Of a stretch of 64,000 nucleotides of DNA, positions 55,382 through 64,000 are shown in pieces. How positions within the stretch are numbered: position 1 is the stretch's first letter; each line of letters begins with the position of its first letter. The stretch is from Antarcticibacterium flavum (GTDB taxonomy: Bacteria; Bacteroidota; Bacteroidia; Flavobacteriales; Flavobacteriaceae): contig NZ_CP040812.1 in assembly GCF_006159205.1 (NCBI RefSeq), forward strand, positions 868,001 to 932,000, given 5' to 3'. The notes under the pieces were generated by a model that saw only the letters and a program-made list of their open reading frames with translations, did not search any database and was not told the DNA's origin. The translations under genes and the position numbers were made by a program.

Positions 55382-55447
55382 GAATTTCTCGGATTCCCAA
55401 TCAGGATACATTGGAATATGCCCTTAGCGTTATAATACCCGTTTTTA

Positions 55448-56776
55448 TTAAAATAAAACTCTACTCACCTGCACCCCTGCAGCAAAATTAGGAGAAGCTA
55501 TGGTGCTAAAGTCGGCACCCAATAGAAGATATACATTGAGTATACTTTGATATACATTAAGATCCAAATACGTGGAAAGTATATCGCTACGTAATTGTCC
55601 GCCACCTTTGGCTCCGTAATTCTTACGATAACTGGTGAGCAGCCTGTAAGGCATATTGAACCCTTTCCCGGAAATTCCTACGTGATGAGCGGCGACAATA
55701 TTATTGATGACCCTAAACCTTTCTTCATCGAGGAATATGAAAGGAACACCTAAAATTCGGTTTTCATAAGTCCAGCCGGAACGGTAAAGATTATTATTAA
55801 AATAGTTGTCGGCCCCATCTGTTCCGGAGCTTGTGCGGCTTTGATGTTTGGTGTAGAAGAATTCATACATAAATGCATCAACCCACTTGCCCGGTTCCTT
55901 ATCTGTAATAAAGATGCCGTATCGGCCATCTGGAGTATTACCAAGCCTTCTGCCACTTCCATCTTCAAATATGTGGTTATAGATAAACTCTACGTTATAA
56001 TTTTGAATTGAGGTCTTAACTCCGGCCACATAGCTGCCCAGATGGTTACCCAGGGCATTAACTTCCTGCCCCTCCACATCATCACTTCCTTCCTTGCCGC
56101 TAAAAACTCTCAAATAATCATCAAAACTGCCCGGAAGTTTTCCAAAAGTAGGAGAGGTACCTGCCCATTGCGCGAAATGTTCAAGACCTACAGAAACCTG
56201 GAATTTTGGTTTATCCAATACCAGGTGGAAACTTTTATGATGAACTCTCGTGTCCTGCACATGCCTATCATCATCTGTAATAAATTCCTCCAGGCTTGCC
56301 TGGAAACCCAGCCCTGCTTCTGGCCAGAACATAACAGGCCTTGTGGTCCTTAAGCTAATTCCAGGCATAGGCCTCGCATTTAGGGACCAGATGATGTTCT
56401 CATTCGTGGCACTTAAGCCGCGGTAGAGGTCGGCACGCTGTTTTCTTCCCACGTGAACTGCAAGCCAGGTGTTCTGAAATCCCAGATAGGCTTCGTCAAG
56501 TTGTAAATCATCGATATATCCATCCTGGTACAAAACCCCGGCACCCAGGCTAAACCGGGCATTCTCTGTAATATTGTAAGATGCTATCCCTCCCAGCAAG
56601 GAAGAAACATTGGATAGTTCATTCATCCTGCCCCTTTGATTGCTATGCATCCAGAAGGGTGATTCTTCTCCTGAAAAAGCAATACCTTTACCTGTGAAGT
56701 TACCTTCAAAACGAACCTGGGCAAATGTGGAAATGGCAATAAAAAAGAAGATTAGAGGGAGTAGGTTTACTTTCAT
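55448..56776 (-). CDS. Wzi-like capsule assembly outer-membrane protein
   Basis: 442 residues with a signal peptide (LLPLIFFFIAISTFA) and alternating beta-strand sequence ending in the outer-membrane aromatic residue (GVQVSRVLF). It resembles the capsule assembly Wzi family of Bacteroidota, including LDEAYLGFQNTWLAVHVGRKQ and NARPMPGISLRTTRPV. Wzi anchors capsule to the cell surface in E. coli; in this group the role is inferred. It lies at the edge of the capsule locus, transcribed away from the cpsB-like gene. Confidence 0.78.
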   Translation of the reverse strand: MKVNLLPLIFFFIAISTFAQVRFEGNFTGKGIAFSGEESPFWMHSNQRGRMNELSNVSSLLGGIASYNITENARFSLGAGVLYQDGYIDDLQLDEAYLGFQNTWLAVHVGRKQRADLYRGLSATNENIIWSLNARPMPGISLRTTRPVMFWPEAGLGFQASLEEFITDDDRHVQDTRVHHKSFHLVLDKPKFQVSVGLEHFAQWAGTSPTFGKLPGSFDDYLRVFSGKEGSDDVEGQEVNALGNHLGSYVAGVKTSIQNYNVEFIYNHIFEDGSGRRLGNTPDGRYGIFITDKEPGKWVDAFMYEFFYTKHQSRTSSGTDGADNYFNNNLYRSGWTYENRILGVPFIFLDEERFRVINNIVAAHHVGISGKGFNMPYRLLTSYRKNYGAKGGGQLRSDILSTYLDLNVYQSILNVYLLLGADFSTIASPNFAAGVQVSRVLF

Positions 56777-56891
56777 ATGATACTGTTCACCAATGCCTTG
56801 TTTTTAATTTTCCGGTTTTTTATAATTGGAAAAAAGAGGAGCACTGTTTTGACGATTTAAAATTATGTAAATTTATTATACAAAAAAGCTT

Positions 56892-57641
56892 ATGCTAAGC
56901 ATATTTCAGAAAAAGCTATTCTTAAAGGACCTGCTTGAAGGACTAACAGACATTCATAATCATTTATTACCGGGAATTGACGACGGCGCCGGTTCTCTTG
57001 CTGATTCTCTGGAGCTACTAAGGAAGATGAAAATGCTGGGGTACACCAGGTTTATTTGCACCCCTCACATAATGAACGATTACTATCCCAATACTCCTTC
57101 AACGATCAATTCTGCACTGGAAAAACTCAAAAATGCAGTAGCAAAAGAACCGGAATTGGATAAGGTTGAAATCAAGGCTGCGGCAGAGTATATGATGGAC
57201 CAAAGTTTTATGGAGCTTATAGAGAAGGAGGAACTGCTGGTTTTAAAAGATAAATACCTTCTTGTTGAGATGTCCTACTTTCAGGCCCCCATTAATTTAA
57301 AAGAGATCCTTTTCAAGATACAAACCCACGGATACCGACCCGTGCTTGCCCATCCTGAACGATATGCTTTTTATCACGCCAGGGATCTTAAAAAATATGA
57401 GGAGCTAAAAAACAGGGGTTGCCTTTTTCAATTAAATGCCCTTTCATTATCTACACATTATGGCAGCAACATGCAGCACACCGCATTTAAGCTGCTGGAA
57501 GCTGGAATGATAGATTTTATAGGAAGTGATACCCACAGGCTGCAGCACCTCGAAAAACTTGAAGCAATTAAAATCACTAAAAAGCAGGCCACACAGTTAC
57601 GGCCGGTCTTTGAGAAAACTAAAGAGAAATTCTCCTTCTAG
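56892..57641 (+). CDS. PHP-type tyrosine-protein phosphatase (CpsB/YwqE family)
   Basis: 249 residues of a PHP metal-dependent fold: metal ligands in DIHNHLLPGIDDG (about 18-30), CTPHI, the Glu in AAEYMMD, LAHPERY and the final GSDTHR. In Gram-positive and Bacteroidota capsule loci this enzyme removes phosphate from the Tyr-rich tail of the cognate BY-kinase; here the convergent wzc gene encodes exactly such a tail. The stop codons of the two genes share the CTAG palindrome at 57638-57641. Confidence 0.9.
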   Translation: MLSIFQKKLFLKDLLEGLTDIHNHLLPGIDDGAGSLADSLELLRKMKMLGYTRFICTPHIMNDYYPNTPSTINSALEKLKNAVAKEPELDKVEIKAAAEYMMDQSFMELIEKEELLVLKDKYLLVEMSYFQAPINLKEILFKIQTHGYRPVLAHPERYAFYHARDLKKYEELKNRGCLFQLNALSLSTHYGSNMQHTAFKLLEAGMIDFIGSDTHRLQHLEKLEAIKITKKQATQLRPVFEKTKEKFSF

Positions 57642-59782
57642 CTTCCTTTTTTAAATAGCCTCTTCCACTTGGATTCTTTATCCACACCATATCCATAACC
57701 ATAACCGTAAGAATAACCATATTTGGCCCCGTAAGAGAATTTGGAATAATCCACATCGTTAAGGATAATTGCAAGTCCCTTAAGTTTCCCTTGCTGTTTA
57801 AGATCTTTCGGAAAATCCAGAAGCTTCTTATCTGTAAACCCGGCACGGGTAACATACAAGGTAGTATCTGCCAGCGGACTAATAAGCAGCGTATCAGTAA
57901 CGATCATAGTAGGTGCGGTATCCACAATTACATAGTCGTAAGACTGTGATAATTCCTTTAAAAGAGCCTCCATCCTGTCATTCATTAATAATTCAGCCGG
58001 GTTGGGCGGGATAGTTCCTGAAAGTATCAAATCTACTTCTATATTCCTGTCTTCAGAGGGGGTGACAATATCTAACGGATTTAAATCATAGTCGTATAGA
58101 TAATCTGAGAGGCCTTTTGTTTCCATAGGTAAGTCGAGATATCTGTGAAGCTTTGGATTTCTAATATCTGCCCCAATAATGATGACCTTCTTCTTTGTGG
58201 TTGCAAGAGTACGTGCAAGATTATAAGAGATAAAGGTTTTTCCTTCACCTTTTATCGTGGAAGTCACAAATATTACCTCTCCGCGATTTTCCTTTTTGGC
58301 CTTCATAAGATATGCCAGGTTAGTCCGCAAAATCCTAAAGGATTCTGCAAGAGGGGAACGATCATTTACCTGGATCACCTCCTCATTTTCACCAGCTACC
58401 CTGGGAACTTCACCTAAAAAAGGAATAGTTTTTATGAGCGGCGCAAGATCCCCTTTATGGTGAACCTTGGAATCGAGCATAAATTTCACAAAAAGGATCA
58501 CAATAGGTAAAATTAGACCTATTATAAAACCACCCACAAGTATTAGCCAGGGCTTGGGGTCCACCGGTGAAGGGTGGGTATATGCAGGATCTACAATACG
58601 AGCCACAGAAGCCGTGGCTGCAAAGCTAATAGCAGCCTCTTCCCGCCTTTGTAAAAGGAATAAATATAACTGCTCTTTAATTTGCTGCTGCCTTTCAATG
58701 CTGCGCATTCCTTTTTCAAGTCCCGGAAAATTGCTGAACTGTCCCTGGGCCCTATTTTCACGCTGGTTTAACTCTCCTAACTGTACATTTAGAGATCTGC
58801 GGGTGCTTTGGATGCTTTCAAATAAATTGGCCTTTAGCGAATCTAATTGATCACTGATCGCCTGTACCACCGGATTTTCTTCAGTTGAGCTACGAAGGTA
58901 AAGGTTACGTTCCAGAACCAGTGAGTTATAGGAAGTTGTTAGACCTGAGATGCCACCCTCAGTAACTCCGGCTTCTGGTAATAATTGGTAATTTTCCTGG
59001 GTACGTAAAAGTTCTTCTATTGAACCAATAAGCGCCAACTGGGTCTCCAGGTTAAAAATTTCCTGTTCTGCAGTAGTATATTGCGACTGGTACATTCCGG
59101 CTGTGCTACTAACATCCATCATACGGTTCTCCCGCTTGAAATCAGCAATACCACCTTCAACAGAATCAAGTTCCGTAGTGATCATTTCCAGTCTTTCCTG
59201 GATAAATCTGGTAGTATTTTCAGCAACCTCTCTTTTATTATTAACCTCCTCCTCATTGAAGCGTTCCATCAACTTATTGAGAAAATCTTCGGTTCTTTCT
59301 ATTGTTGGATGCACCATAGAAATTGCAAGCATATCCTGTGCCTGACCTTTCTTCTGGATAACAAGCCTGTTTAAATAATCATTTGCCACATCTCGTACCG
59401 GCATTAAGCGAATGTTTACGGTATTGGTGGTTTTAAAACTACCTTCCTGCCCACCTGCTTTTGGTAAAATTGTGAATTGGGAGCCTTCGAAATTAATCAC
59501 CTCCCCTATCTTGTGAGTACGGCTGTAAGCTTTAGACTCTTCTTCAAGTCGGAATTCGGTATCTGAAAGCGGAGTTATTTTCAGGTTGGCTGAAGCTTTA
59601 TTAACCAGGGAATCTGAGGTAATAAATTGAATTCTGACAGGGCTACTTTCATAAGCTTCAACAGTGATCACATTTCCCTCTATGAAATAAGAAATATTGT
59701 GGTCAAGTTCATCAACTACGCTCTCGAGAAGACTTTTTGATCGCAATTTTTCTATATGATTTTCCAATCCGTCATTTTGCAA
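57638..59782 (-). CDS. wzc: Wzc-like polysaccharide copolymerase/tyrosine autokinase, main part (3' part after frameshift)
   Basis: 714 residues. Wzz-type periplasmic part with coiled coils (about 130-375), second membrane helix (about 410-435), then a BY-kinase domain (about 495-690) with Walker A STIKGEGKTFISYN, Walker A' IIGADIRNP and Walker B DYVIVDTAP. The C-terminal tail YGAKYGYSYGYGYGYG carries eight Tyr residues, the usual autophosphorylation cluster. It controls capsule chain length and export. One extra G in the run 59797-59800 joins it to the preceding frame and yields GAGASFLSLQNDGLEN. Confidence 0.92.
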   Translation of the reverse strand: MQNDGLENHIEKLRSKSLLESVVDELDHNISYFIEGNVITVEAYESSPVRIQFITSDSLVNKASANLKITPLSDTEFRLEEESKAYSRTHKIGEVINFEGSQFTILPKAGGQEGSFKTTNTVNIRLMPVRDVANDYLNRLVIQKKGQAQDMLAISMVHPTIERTEDFLNKLMERFNEEEVNNKREVAENTTRFIQERLEMITTELDSVEGGIADFKRENRMMDVSSTAGMYQSQYTTAEQEIFNLETQLALIGSIEELLRTQENYQLLPEAGVTEGGISGLTTSYNSLVLERNLYLRSSTEENPVVQAISDQLDSLKANLFESIQSTRRSLNVQLGELNQRENRAQGQFSNFPGLEKGMRSIERQQQIKEQLYLFLLQRREEAAISFAATASVARIVDPAYTHPSPVDPKPWLILVGGFIIGLILPIVILFVKFMLDSKVHHKGDLAPLIKTIPFLGEVPRVAGENEEVIQVNDRSPLAESFRILRTNLAYLMKAKKENRGEVIFVTSTIKGEGKTFISYNLARTLATTKKKVIIIGADIRNPKLHRYLDLPMETKGLSDYLYDYDLNPLDIVTPSEDRNIEVDLILSGTIPPNPAELLMNDRMEALLKELSQSYDYVIVDTAPTMIVTDTLLISPLADTTLYVTRAGFTDKKLLDFPKDLKQQGKLKGLAIILNDVDYSKFSYGAKYGYSYGYGYGYGVDKESKWKRLFKKGS

Positions 59783-60030
59783 AGAGAGAAAGGAAGCCCC
59801 GCCCCTGAGGGTAATGCACTCATTACATTATTCTCCCCGTCTTTCATGATTTGTATGGTAGACTGAGTGTAATATTTTGGGATTGTATACCTGTTATATA
59901 GATAAGCCAGCAGTCCTCCCACTAAGAAACCAAGCAGGATCCAATGCCAGTAAGCGAGGTACTTGAAGATCTCTGCCTTCAGGTCAAAATTTGATTCCTT
60001 CTCCTCATTAAAATCGTTTAATTCTTCCAT
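59752..60030 (-). CDS. wzc: Wzc-like polysaccharide copolymerase, N-terminal membrane part (5' part)
   Basis: The start at 60030 (MEELNDFNEEKESNFDLKAE) is chosen because it lies five bases after the wza stop; an upstream ATG at 60111 lies within wza. The cytoplasmic N-terminus is followed by the first membrane helix (YWHWILLGFLVGGLLAYLY, about residues 25-43) and the start of the Wzz domain (STIQIMKDGENN). After about residue 73 the frame is lost and the last residues are out-of-frame text. It belongs to the same protein as the following frame. Confidence 0.88.
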   Translation of the reverse strand: MEELNDFNEEKESNFDLKAEIFKYLAYWHWILLGFLVGGLLAYLYNRYTIPKYYTQSTIQIMKDGENNVMSALPSGAGLPFSLCKMTDWKII

Positions 60031-60035
60031 CAGGC

Positions 60036-60809
60036 TTATCTGGTAAATAATATTATTAAACTTAATGCGGTAGTTGCAATAGATACCAATCCCTGCCAAT
60101 TCGTAATCCAACCGGCAGATTTCACCTGTCTAAGGGTTGGTTCAACGTAAACAATATCGTTTTGTTTTAAATAATAATAAGGGTTATTAAAAACATCAGC
60201 ACTTGTCATATCCACATATCCCACAGATCTAACTCCGTCGACTTCTCTTATAATCATGATCTTATCCCTTATTCCGTTATAAGTAATATCTCCTACAGAT
60301 GCAATTAACTCCGGTATACTAATCCTTTCATTCTCTACAGGAACGACGGTAGTAGCCCCCGATTCCCCGAGTACTATTACTCTAAAATTTAATAACCTCA
60401 CTGCTACTACGGCATCTGTTACATATCTCCTAATCTCTTTAGTTAGATATGCTTCCAGTTCGCTCCTGCTTTTTCCTGCAACTTCTATTTCTCCCAATAC
60501 CGGGAATTGTATGTTTCCATTTACATCTACCATATATCCCATTAAAGAAGGATTACGTTGCATTCCACCGCCACCACCTCCCCCGGCCTGGCCGCCGGTT
60601 TGCATTTGGAACGGAGCTGCAACGACCTCATTCATAGATGTCACTCTTACATAAATAATATCATTTACTTCAAAGACAGGTTCAAATTCCATAAGATTTT
60701 GCGTGCCATCCAATTGCTCTGCACCCTGGAAGTACACAATTTCCTTCCTGGTAGAACAACTCGTTAGTAAAAATATGCTGAAAACTATAATGAAATATTT
60801 AAATGTCAT
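60036..60809 (-). CDS. wza: Wza-like polysaccharide export outer-membrane lipoprotein
   Basis: 257 residues from the ATG at 60809. That start is chosen because MTFKYFIIVFSIFLLTSC is a clear SpII signal with Cys18; a longer frame from 60896 would put 29 extra residues before it. The Poly_export domain begins at about residue 45 (NDIIYVRVTSMNE) and the SLBB-type part follows (VNGNIQFPVLGEIEVAGKSR and VVPVENERISIPELI). A Gly-rich loop (GGQAGGGGGGG) lies in the middle. A C-terminal membrane helix ends it (LVSIATTALSLIILF). It forms the outer-membrane channel for the polysaccharide exported through Wzc. wzc starts five bases after its stop. Confidence 0.92.
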   Translation of the reverse strand: MTFKYFIIVFSIFLLTSCSTRKEIVYFQGAEQLDGTQNLMEFEPVFEVNDIIYVRVTSMNEVVAAPFQMQTGGQAGGGGGGGMQRNPSLMGYMVDVNGNIQFPVLGEIEVAGKSRSELEAYLTKEIRRYVTDAVVAVRLLNFRVIVLGESGATTVVPVENERISIPELIASVGDITYNGIRDKIMIIREVDGVRSVGYVDMTSADVFNNPYYYLKQNDIVYVEPTLRQVKSAGWITNWQGLVSIATTALSLIILFTR

Positions 60810-60879
60810 TCGGTAGGGGGATTTGATTAAGGCTTTAAAAGAATCCTTTTTGGCTATTCCTGTAATTTCTAAGAAAGTG

Positions 60880-62853
60880 TTACTCTGCATTCTCACTTAT
60901 TTTGTCCAGCTTTTCATAGGTCGAATTATTACTTATAAATTCAGGGATGAGATTTTTTAGTTCGGCCACTACTATGTCATTTTTCAATTTATTGGCCGAT
61001 TTTATGATAGTGGTGATCTTTTGATTCACCTCCTCATAATCCCTCATCTTATCTACTCCAATCATAATTTTTTTATGATGGGTGGGTAGGGTTTTGCTTT
61101 CCTTGGTTAGCAGTTCTTCATATAATTTTTCACCGGGTCTTAAACCGGTGATCTTAATTTTAATGTGCTTGTTGGGAATATAACCTGCCAACTTGATCAT
61201 CTTAATTGCAAGGTCCATGATCTTTACCGGCTCTCCCATATCAAAAACAAAAATCTCCCCTCCTTTTCCCATAGTACCTGCTTCCAGTACAAGCTGACAA
61301 GCCTCCGGGATGGTCATAAAATAACGAATAATATCTGGGTGGGTAATGGTAATAGGTCCACCCTTTTCAATCTGTTTTCTGAATAAGGGGACTACAGAGC
61401 CATTGGAACCTAAAACATTTCCAAAGCGGGTCGTTATGAATTTAGTAGGATTATCTTTGATCAAACTTTGCTGATGGAACAGGGACTGCACATAAAGCTC
61501 TGCAGCTCTTTTCGAGGCTCCCATTACATTACTTGGGTTCACAGCTTTATCTGTAGAAACCATAACGAAATGGCCCACATTGTATTTTACAGCAAGGTCT
61601 GCAAGATTCTTTGTACCATTTATATTTACAAATACCGCCTCGTGTGGATTTCCTTCCATTAAAGGAACATGCTTATATGCTGCTGCATGGTACACCACGT
61701 CCACATTCTGGTTCTGGAACATGAGTTCCAATCGTCGCTGGTTTCCCACATCACAAATAATAGCTTTATAATTCAACCCCGGAAATTTTGACTCCACCTC
61801 GAGTTGTAAATTGTGTAACGGGGTTTCTGCCTGGTCCAGGAGAAGTAATTTCTTGGGATTATAATAGGCAACCTGTCTCACGATCTCACTACCAATGGAT
61901 CCGGCAGCCCCGGTTACTAAAATAGTTTTACCAGTTAATTGTGCCGCCTTATTCTCTTTGTCCAGCTTAATGGGTTCTCTTTCCAGAAGGTCTTCAATTT
62001 GAAGTGTCTTTACCTGCTGCGCAATAGGCTTTTCTTCATCCTCATAATAAGAAACTATGGGAGCGTTATACACCTTTATATCATTTTCCAGACAGTTTTC
62101 TACAATTGCAAATTTCTCTTCAGAAGTGAAATCATTTTCAGAAAGAATAATGGCTGAAGCATTAAGTGCCTTTACCTGCTTATGCAGGGTATCCTTATAA
62201 TTGATCACAGGTTTATCAAGGATCCTAATGCTTTTATGGTGCTTTTTCTTGGTTAGAAATCCTACTATTTTAAAACGCTTTGGATGCTCAATGTCCAAAG
62301 CTCCGGCAATGGAGATCGCGTTGGCATCTGCCCCCAGAATTACAGCCCGTACCAATACCTCATTCTTATGGGCTAGCTTGAAGAATTCATATACCTGCTT
62401 TACACCCAGCCTGAACATGAATAACAAAGAAAATGCGATCCACAGATTAATTAATAATCCCCCAATAAGGTAAATCTTTTCTCCAATGATGAAGAAGGTG
62501 ACATAATTAATAAGAATAAGAGTAAGAAAAGCACAGGTGGTGGCCAATAGAAGTTTTAAAGCATCTATATTGGAGGAATACCTAATGATTCCAGCATATG
62601 TTTTAAAGATAAAAAAGTAAAAAACGTGTACCAATACCCCTATAAGGATCTTGGCGGGAAAATCCAGTATTGTGTAATAATTTGGGGTAAGATCTACGAT
62701 AATCAAAACAGTGAGAATAGAAGAAATGAGCACCAGGGAAATATCAATAAGAAGTACCGCCCATCGTGGGAGGTATTTGATATTCCTGAGGTCCAAAGAA
62801 CTATCTTCCCTGTTTAAACTGAATTTTAAGGCATTCTTAAATCTGTTCGCCAT
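60880..62853 (-). CDS. Membrane nucleotide-sugar 4,6-dehydratase (CapD/FlaA1/PglF family)
   Basis: 657 residues. Four membrane helices (about 25-150), a first Rossmann-like region (about 165-290), then the SDR catalytic domain (about 300-600) with NAD-binding TGAAGSIGSE, YHAAAYKHVPLME, and the catalytic-site phrase VSTDKAVNP with MGASKRAAE (Met in place of the usual Tyr of SDR enzymes, as in this family). It probably converts UDP-GlcNAc to the 4-keto-6-deoxy sugar in the first step toward an amino-deoxysugar; the adjacent aminotransferase would act next. It starts 10 bases after the aminotransferase stop and is followed by wza. Confidence 0.92.
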   Translation of the reverse strand: MANRFKNALKFSLNREDSSLDLRNIKYLPRWAVLLIDISLVLISSILTVLIIVDLTPNYYTILDFPAKILIGVLVHVFYFFIFKTYAGIIRYSSNIDALKLLLATTCAFLTLILINYVTFFIIGEKIYLIGGLLINLWIAFSLLFMFRLGVKQVYEFFKLAHKNEVLVRAVILGADANAISIAGALDIEHPKRFKIVGFLTKKKHHKSIRILDKPVINYKDTLHKQVKALNASAIILSENDFTSEEKFAIVENCLENDIKVYNAPIVSYYEDEEKPIAQQVKTLQIEDLLEREPIKLDKENKAAQLTGKTILVTGAAGSIGSEIVRQVAYYNPKKLLLLDQAETPLHNLQLEVESKFPGLNYKAIICDVGNQRRLELMFQNQNVDVVYHAAAYKHVPLMEGNPHEAVFVNINGTKNLADLAVKYNVGHFVMVSTDKAVNPSNVMGASKRAAELYVQSLFHQQSLIKDNPTKFITTRFGNVLGSNGSVVPLFRKQIEKGGPITITHPDIIRYFMTIPEACQLVLEAGTMGKGGEIFVFDMGEPVKIMDLAIKMIKLAGYIPNKHIKIKITGLRPGEKLYEELLTKESKTLPTHHKKIMIGVDKMRDYEEVNQKITTIIKSANKLKNDIVVAELKNLIPEFISNNSTYEKLDKISENAE

Positions 62854-62863
62854 AAAAATTTTA

Positions 62864-64000
62864 TTACGTCAGCTGCTTTTTAAAACATTTATTAATAACT
62901 GCGGCTATTCTTTCCCTGTCCTCATCGGTCAAATTGGATCCGGAGGGGAGACAAAGTCCTTCAGCAAATGCTTTTTCACAAACACCATTCCCGAAATACG
63001 GAGCATTGGCAAAAACCGGCTGCATATGCATAGGTTTCCAAAGCGGCCTGCTCTCAATATTTTCTTCTTCAAAAGCAAGTCTCAAATCCTCCCGCCTTAT
63101 CCCGCCAGTCTTCTCCTTATCAATAAGCAGCACACTTAACCAGTGATTGCTAAAATAATCATTATTAGGTTCCTGCATTACTTTTACACCGGGAACATCA
63201 GCAAATAGGTCCCTGTAAAACGCATTCATATCCCTGCGGAAAGATACGTGTTTATCCAGAACTTCCATTTGCCCCCGGCCAATACCTGCGGAAATATTAC
63301 TCAACCTGTAGTTGTAACCAATCTCGCTGTGCTGATAATGCGGGGCTTCATCCCTTGCCTGAGTAGCAAGAAAAATTGCCTTCTGTTTCTTTTCTTCATT
63401 CCTTGTGACAAGCGCACCTCCGCCAGAAGTGGTAATGATCTTATTCCCATTAAAGGACAGGATCCCGTATTCTCCAAAAGTTCCACATTTCCGGCCCTTG
63501 TAGGAACTTCCCAAAGCTTCGGCACTATCCTCTATTACCGGGATGTTATATTTGGCTGCCACCCTGTGTATCTCCTCCACCTTATATGGCATTCCGTATA
63601 AATGTACAGCAATGATGGCTTTCACATTTTTTCCTTTTGCCTGTCTTTCCTTAATTGCCTTTTCAAGTTGGAGCGGACATAGATTCAGGGTTTCTTCCTC
63701 GCTGTCTATAAATACAGGAGTAGCCCCTAAATACACAATAGGATTTGCAGATGCTGCAAAGGTCATGCTCTGGCATATCACCTCATCACCGGCTTTTACA
63801 CCCGCCAGTATTAGAGCAAGGTGAAGCGCGGCAGTCCCTGAACTTAGTGCGGCAACCCCCTCCCGGCCTCCTCCTTCAGGGGAGGAGCTTGGAAAAAGGT
63901 AATTTTTTATATCCTCTTCAAATCCGGCCACATTTGGTCCCAGGGGGGCGATCCAGTTTTTGTCAAAAGCATCCTGGATATATTTCATTTCAGTCCCTCC
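62864..64000 (-). CDS. DegT/DnrJ/EryC1/StrS-family PLP aminotransferase (partial at right edge)
   Basis: The frame is open to the right edge: codons before the ATG at 63988 read G-G-T-E, matching the usual N-terminus (...GGNE-MKYIQ...), so the true start lies outside the window. 378 codons are visible. The PLP lysine is in SFNGNKIITTSGGG; conserved LSSGTAALHLALI and the C-terminal LCLPSGSNL are present. It probably aminates the 4-keto sugar from the adjacent dehydratase, as PglE/WecE-type enzymes do. The stretch FPSSSPEGGGREG after EDIKNYL is absent from typical members and coincides with a C/G-rich palindrome (63857-63893). Confidence 0.9.
   Translation of the reverse strand, partial: GGTEMKYIQDAFDKNWIAPLGPNVAGFEEDIKNYLFPSSSPEGGGREGVAALSSGTAALHLALILAGVKAGDEVICQSMTFAASANPIVYLGATPVFIDSEEETLNLCPLQLEKAIKERQAKGKNVKAIIAVHLYGMPYKVEEIHRVAAKYNIPVIEDSAEALGSSYKGRKCGTFGEYGILSFNGNKIITTSGGGALVTRNEEKKQKAIFLATQARDEAPHYQHSEIGYNYRLSNISAGIGRGQMEVLDKHVSFRRDMNAFYRDLFADVPGVKVMQEPNNDYFSNHWLSVLLIDKEKTGGIRREDLRLAFEEENIESRPLWKPMHMQPVFANAPYFGNGVCEKAFAEGLCLPSGSNLTDEDRERIAAVINKCFKKQLT
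63857..63893. repeat. C/G-rich palindrome lying within the aminotransferase reading frame
   Basis: CTCCTCC and GGAGGAG pair around TTCAGG, with CCCCCTCCCGGCC beside. It resembles the intergenic element at 14571-14596 (C run, TTT/TTC, G run, GGCCGGG) and encodes the extra residues of the aminotransferase in frame. Confidence 0.55.

Noticed and set aside
2344..59801. Programmed ribosomal frameshifting as the cause of the six split genes
   Set aside because: The sites share no slippery heptamer or downstream structure, lie in unrelated genes, and all need the same kind of one-base addition to a G/C run.
60036..60896. Longer start (60896) for the Wza-like lipoprotein
   Set aside because: It would put 29 residues before the lipoprotein signal and overlap the upstream gene by 17 bases.

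Overview
The window looks like chromosomal DNA from a member of the Bacteroidota, most likely the Flavobacteriaceae (inference). The signs are: promoters of the TTTG-N19-TAnnTTTG type, start codons mostly without a Shine-Dalgarno sequence, a secreted nuclease with a type A type-IX-secretion tail, a TamB/TamL pair in which the Omp85 partner is a lipoprotein, many SpII lipoproteins, and AT-rich intergenic DNA. I see no rRNA, tRNA, prophage or CRISPR array.

Layout. 1-4068 (minus): a signalling operon with a CheB-CheR-PAS-histidine kinase fusion, broken by a frameshift, followed by the start of a bacteriophytochrome that runs off the left edge. 4289-6490: M3 peptidase (Dcp). 6848-14129: tamB and tamL, both broken by a frameshift. 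14659-17334: two minus-strand lipoprotein genes and a plus-strand coiled-coil protein. 17658-20514: proC-proB-proA. 20587-24588 (minus): large secreted lamin-tail/nuclease protein. 24741-34473: M61 peptidase, CPA2 antiporter, a SulP transporter fused to a carbonic-anhydrase-like domain (minus), an AarF/UbiB kinase and an S10-like carboxypeptidase. 34536-39882 (minus): thrA-thrB-thrC, preceded by a 34-codon Thr/Ile/Val-rich reading frame that looks like a leader peptide with an attenuator. 40917-43574 (minus): a MoxR-like AAA ATPase and a VWA protein. 43846-45772: PAP2 phosphatase and a membrane EEP-family protein. 45769-52955 (minus): a two-component cluster with a very large multi-PAS histidine kinase, three receiver proteins and a PAS/HisKA protein without an ATPase domain. 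53056-55381: about 28 REP-like palindromes around a REP-associated tyrosine transposase (RAYT) gene. 55448-64000: capsule/exopolysaccharide export and sugar biosynthesis (Wzi-like, PHP-type Tyr phosphatase, Wzc, Wza, nucleotide-sugar dehydratase, aminotransferase running off the right edge).

Two themes stand out. First, six long genes (cheB-cheR-kinase, tamB, tamL, the receiver-PAS kinase, the multi-PAS kinase and wzc) are each split by the loss of exactly one base in a short G or C run. Adding that base restores a continuous, family-typical protein every time. This looks like homopolymer undercalling in the assembly rather than six real mutations, so the split pairs should be read as single proteins. 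Second, the window has unusual non-coding structure: the putative thr attenuator, the RAYT/REP array whose repeat units carry a relic of a transposase 3' end, and interspersed palindromes, one of which appears to be inserted in frame within the aminotransferase gene.
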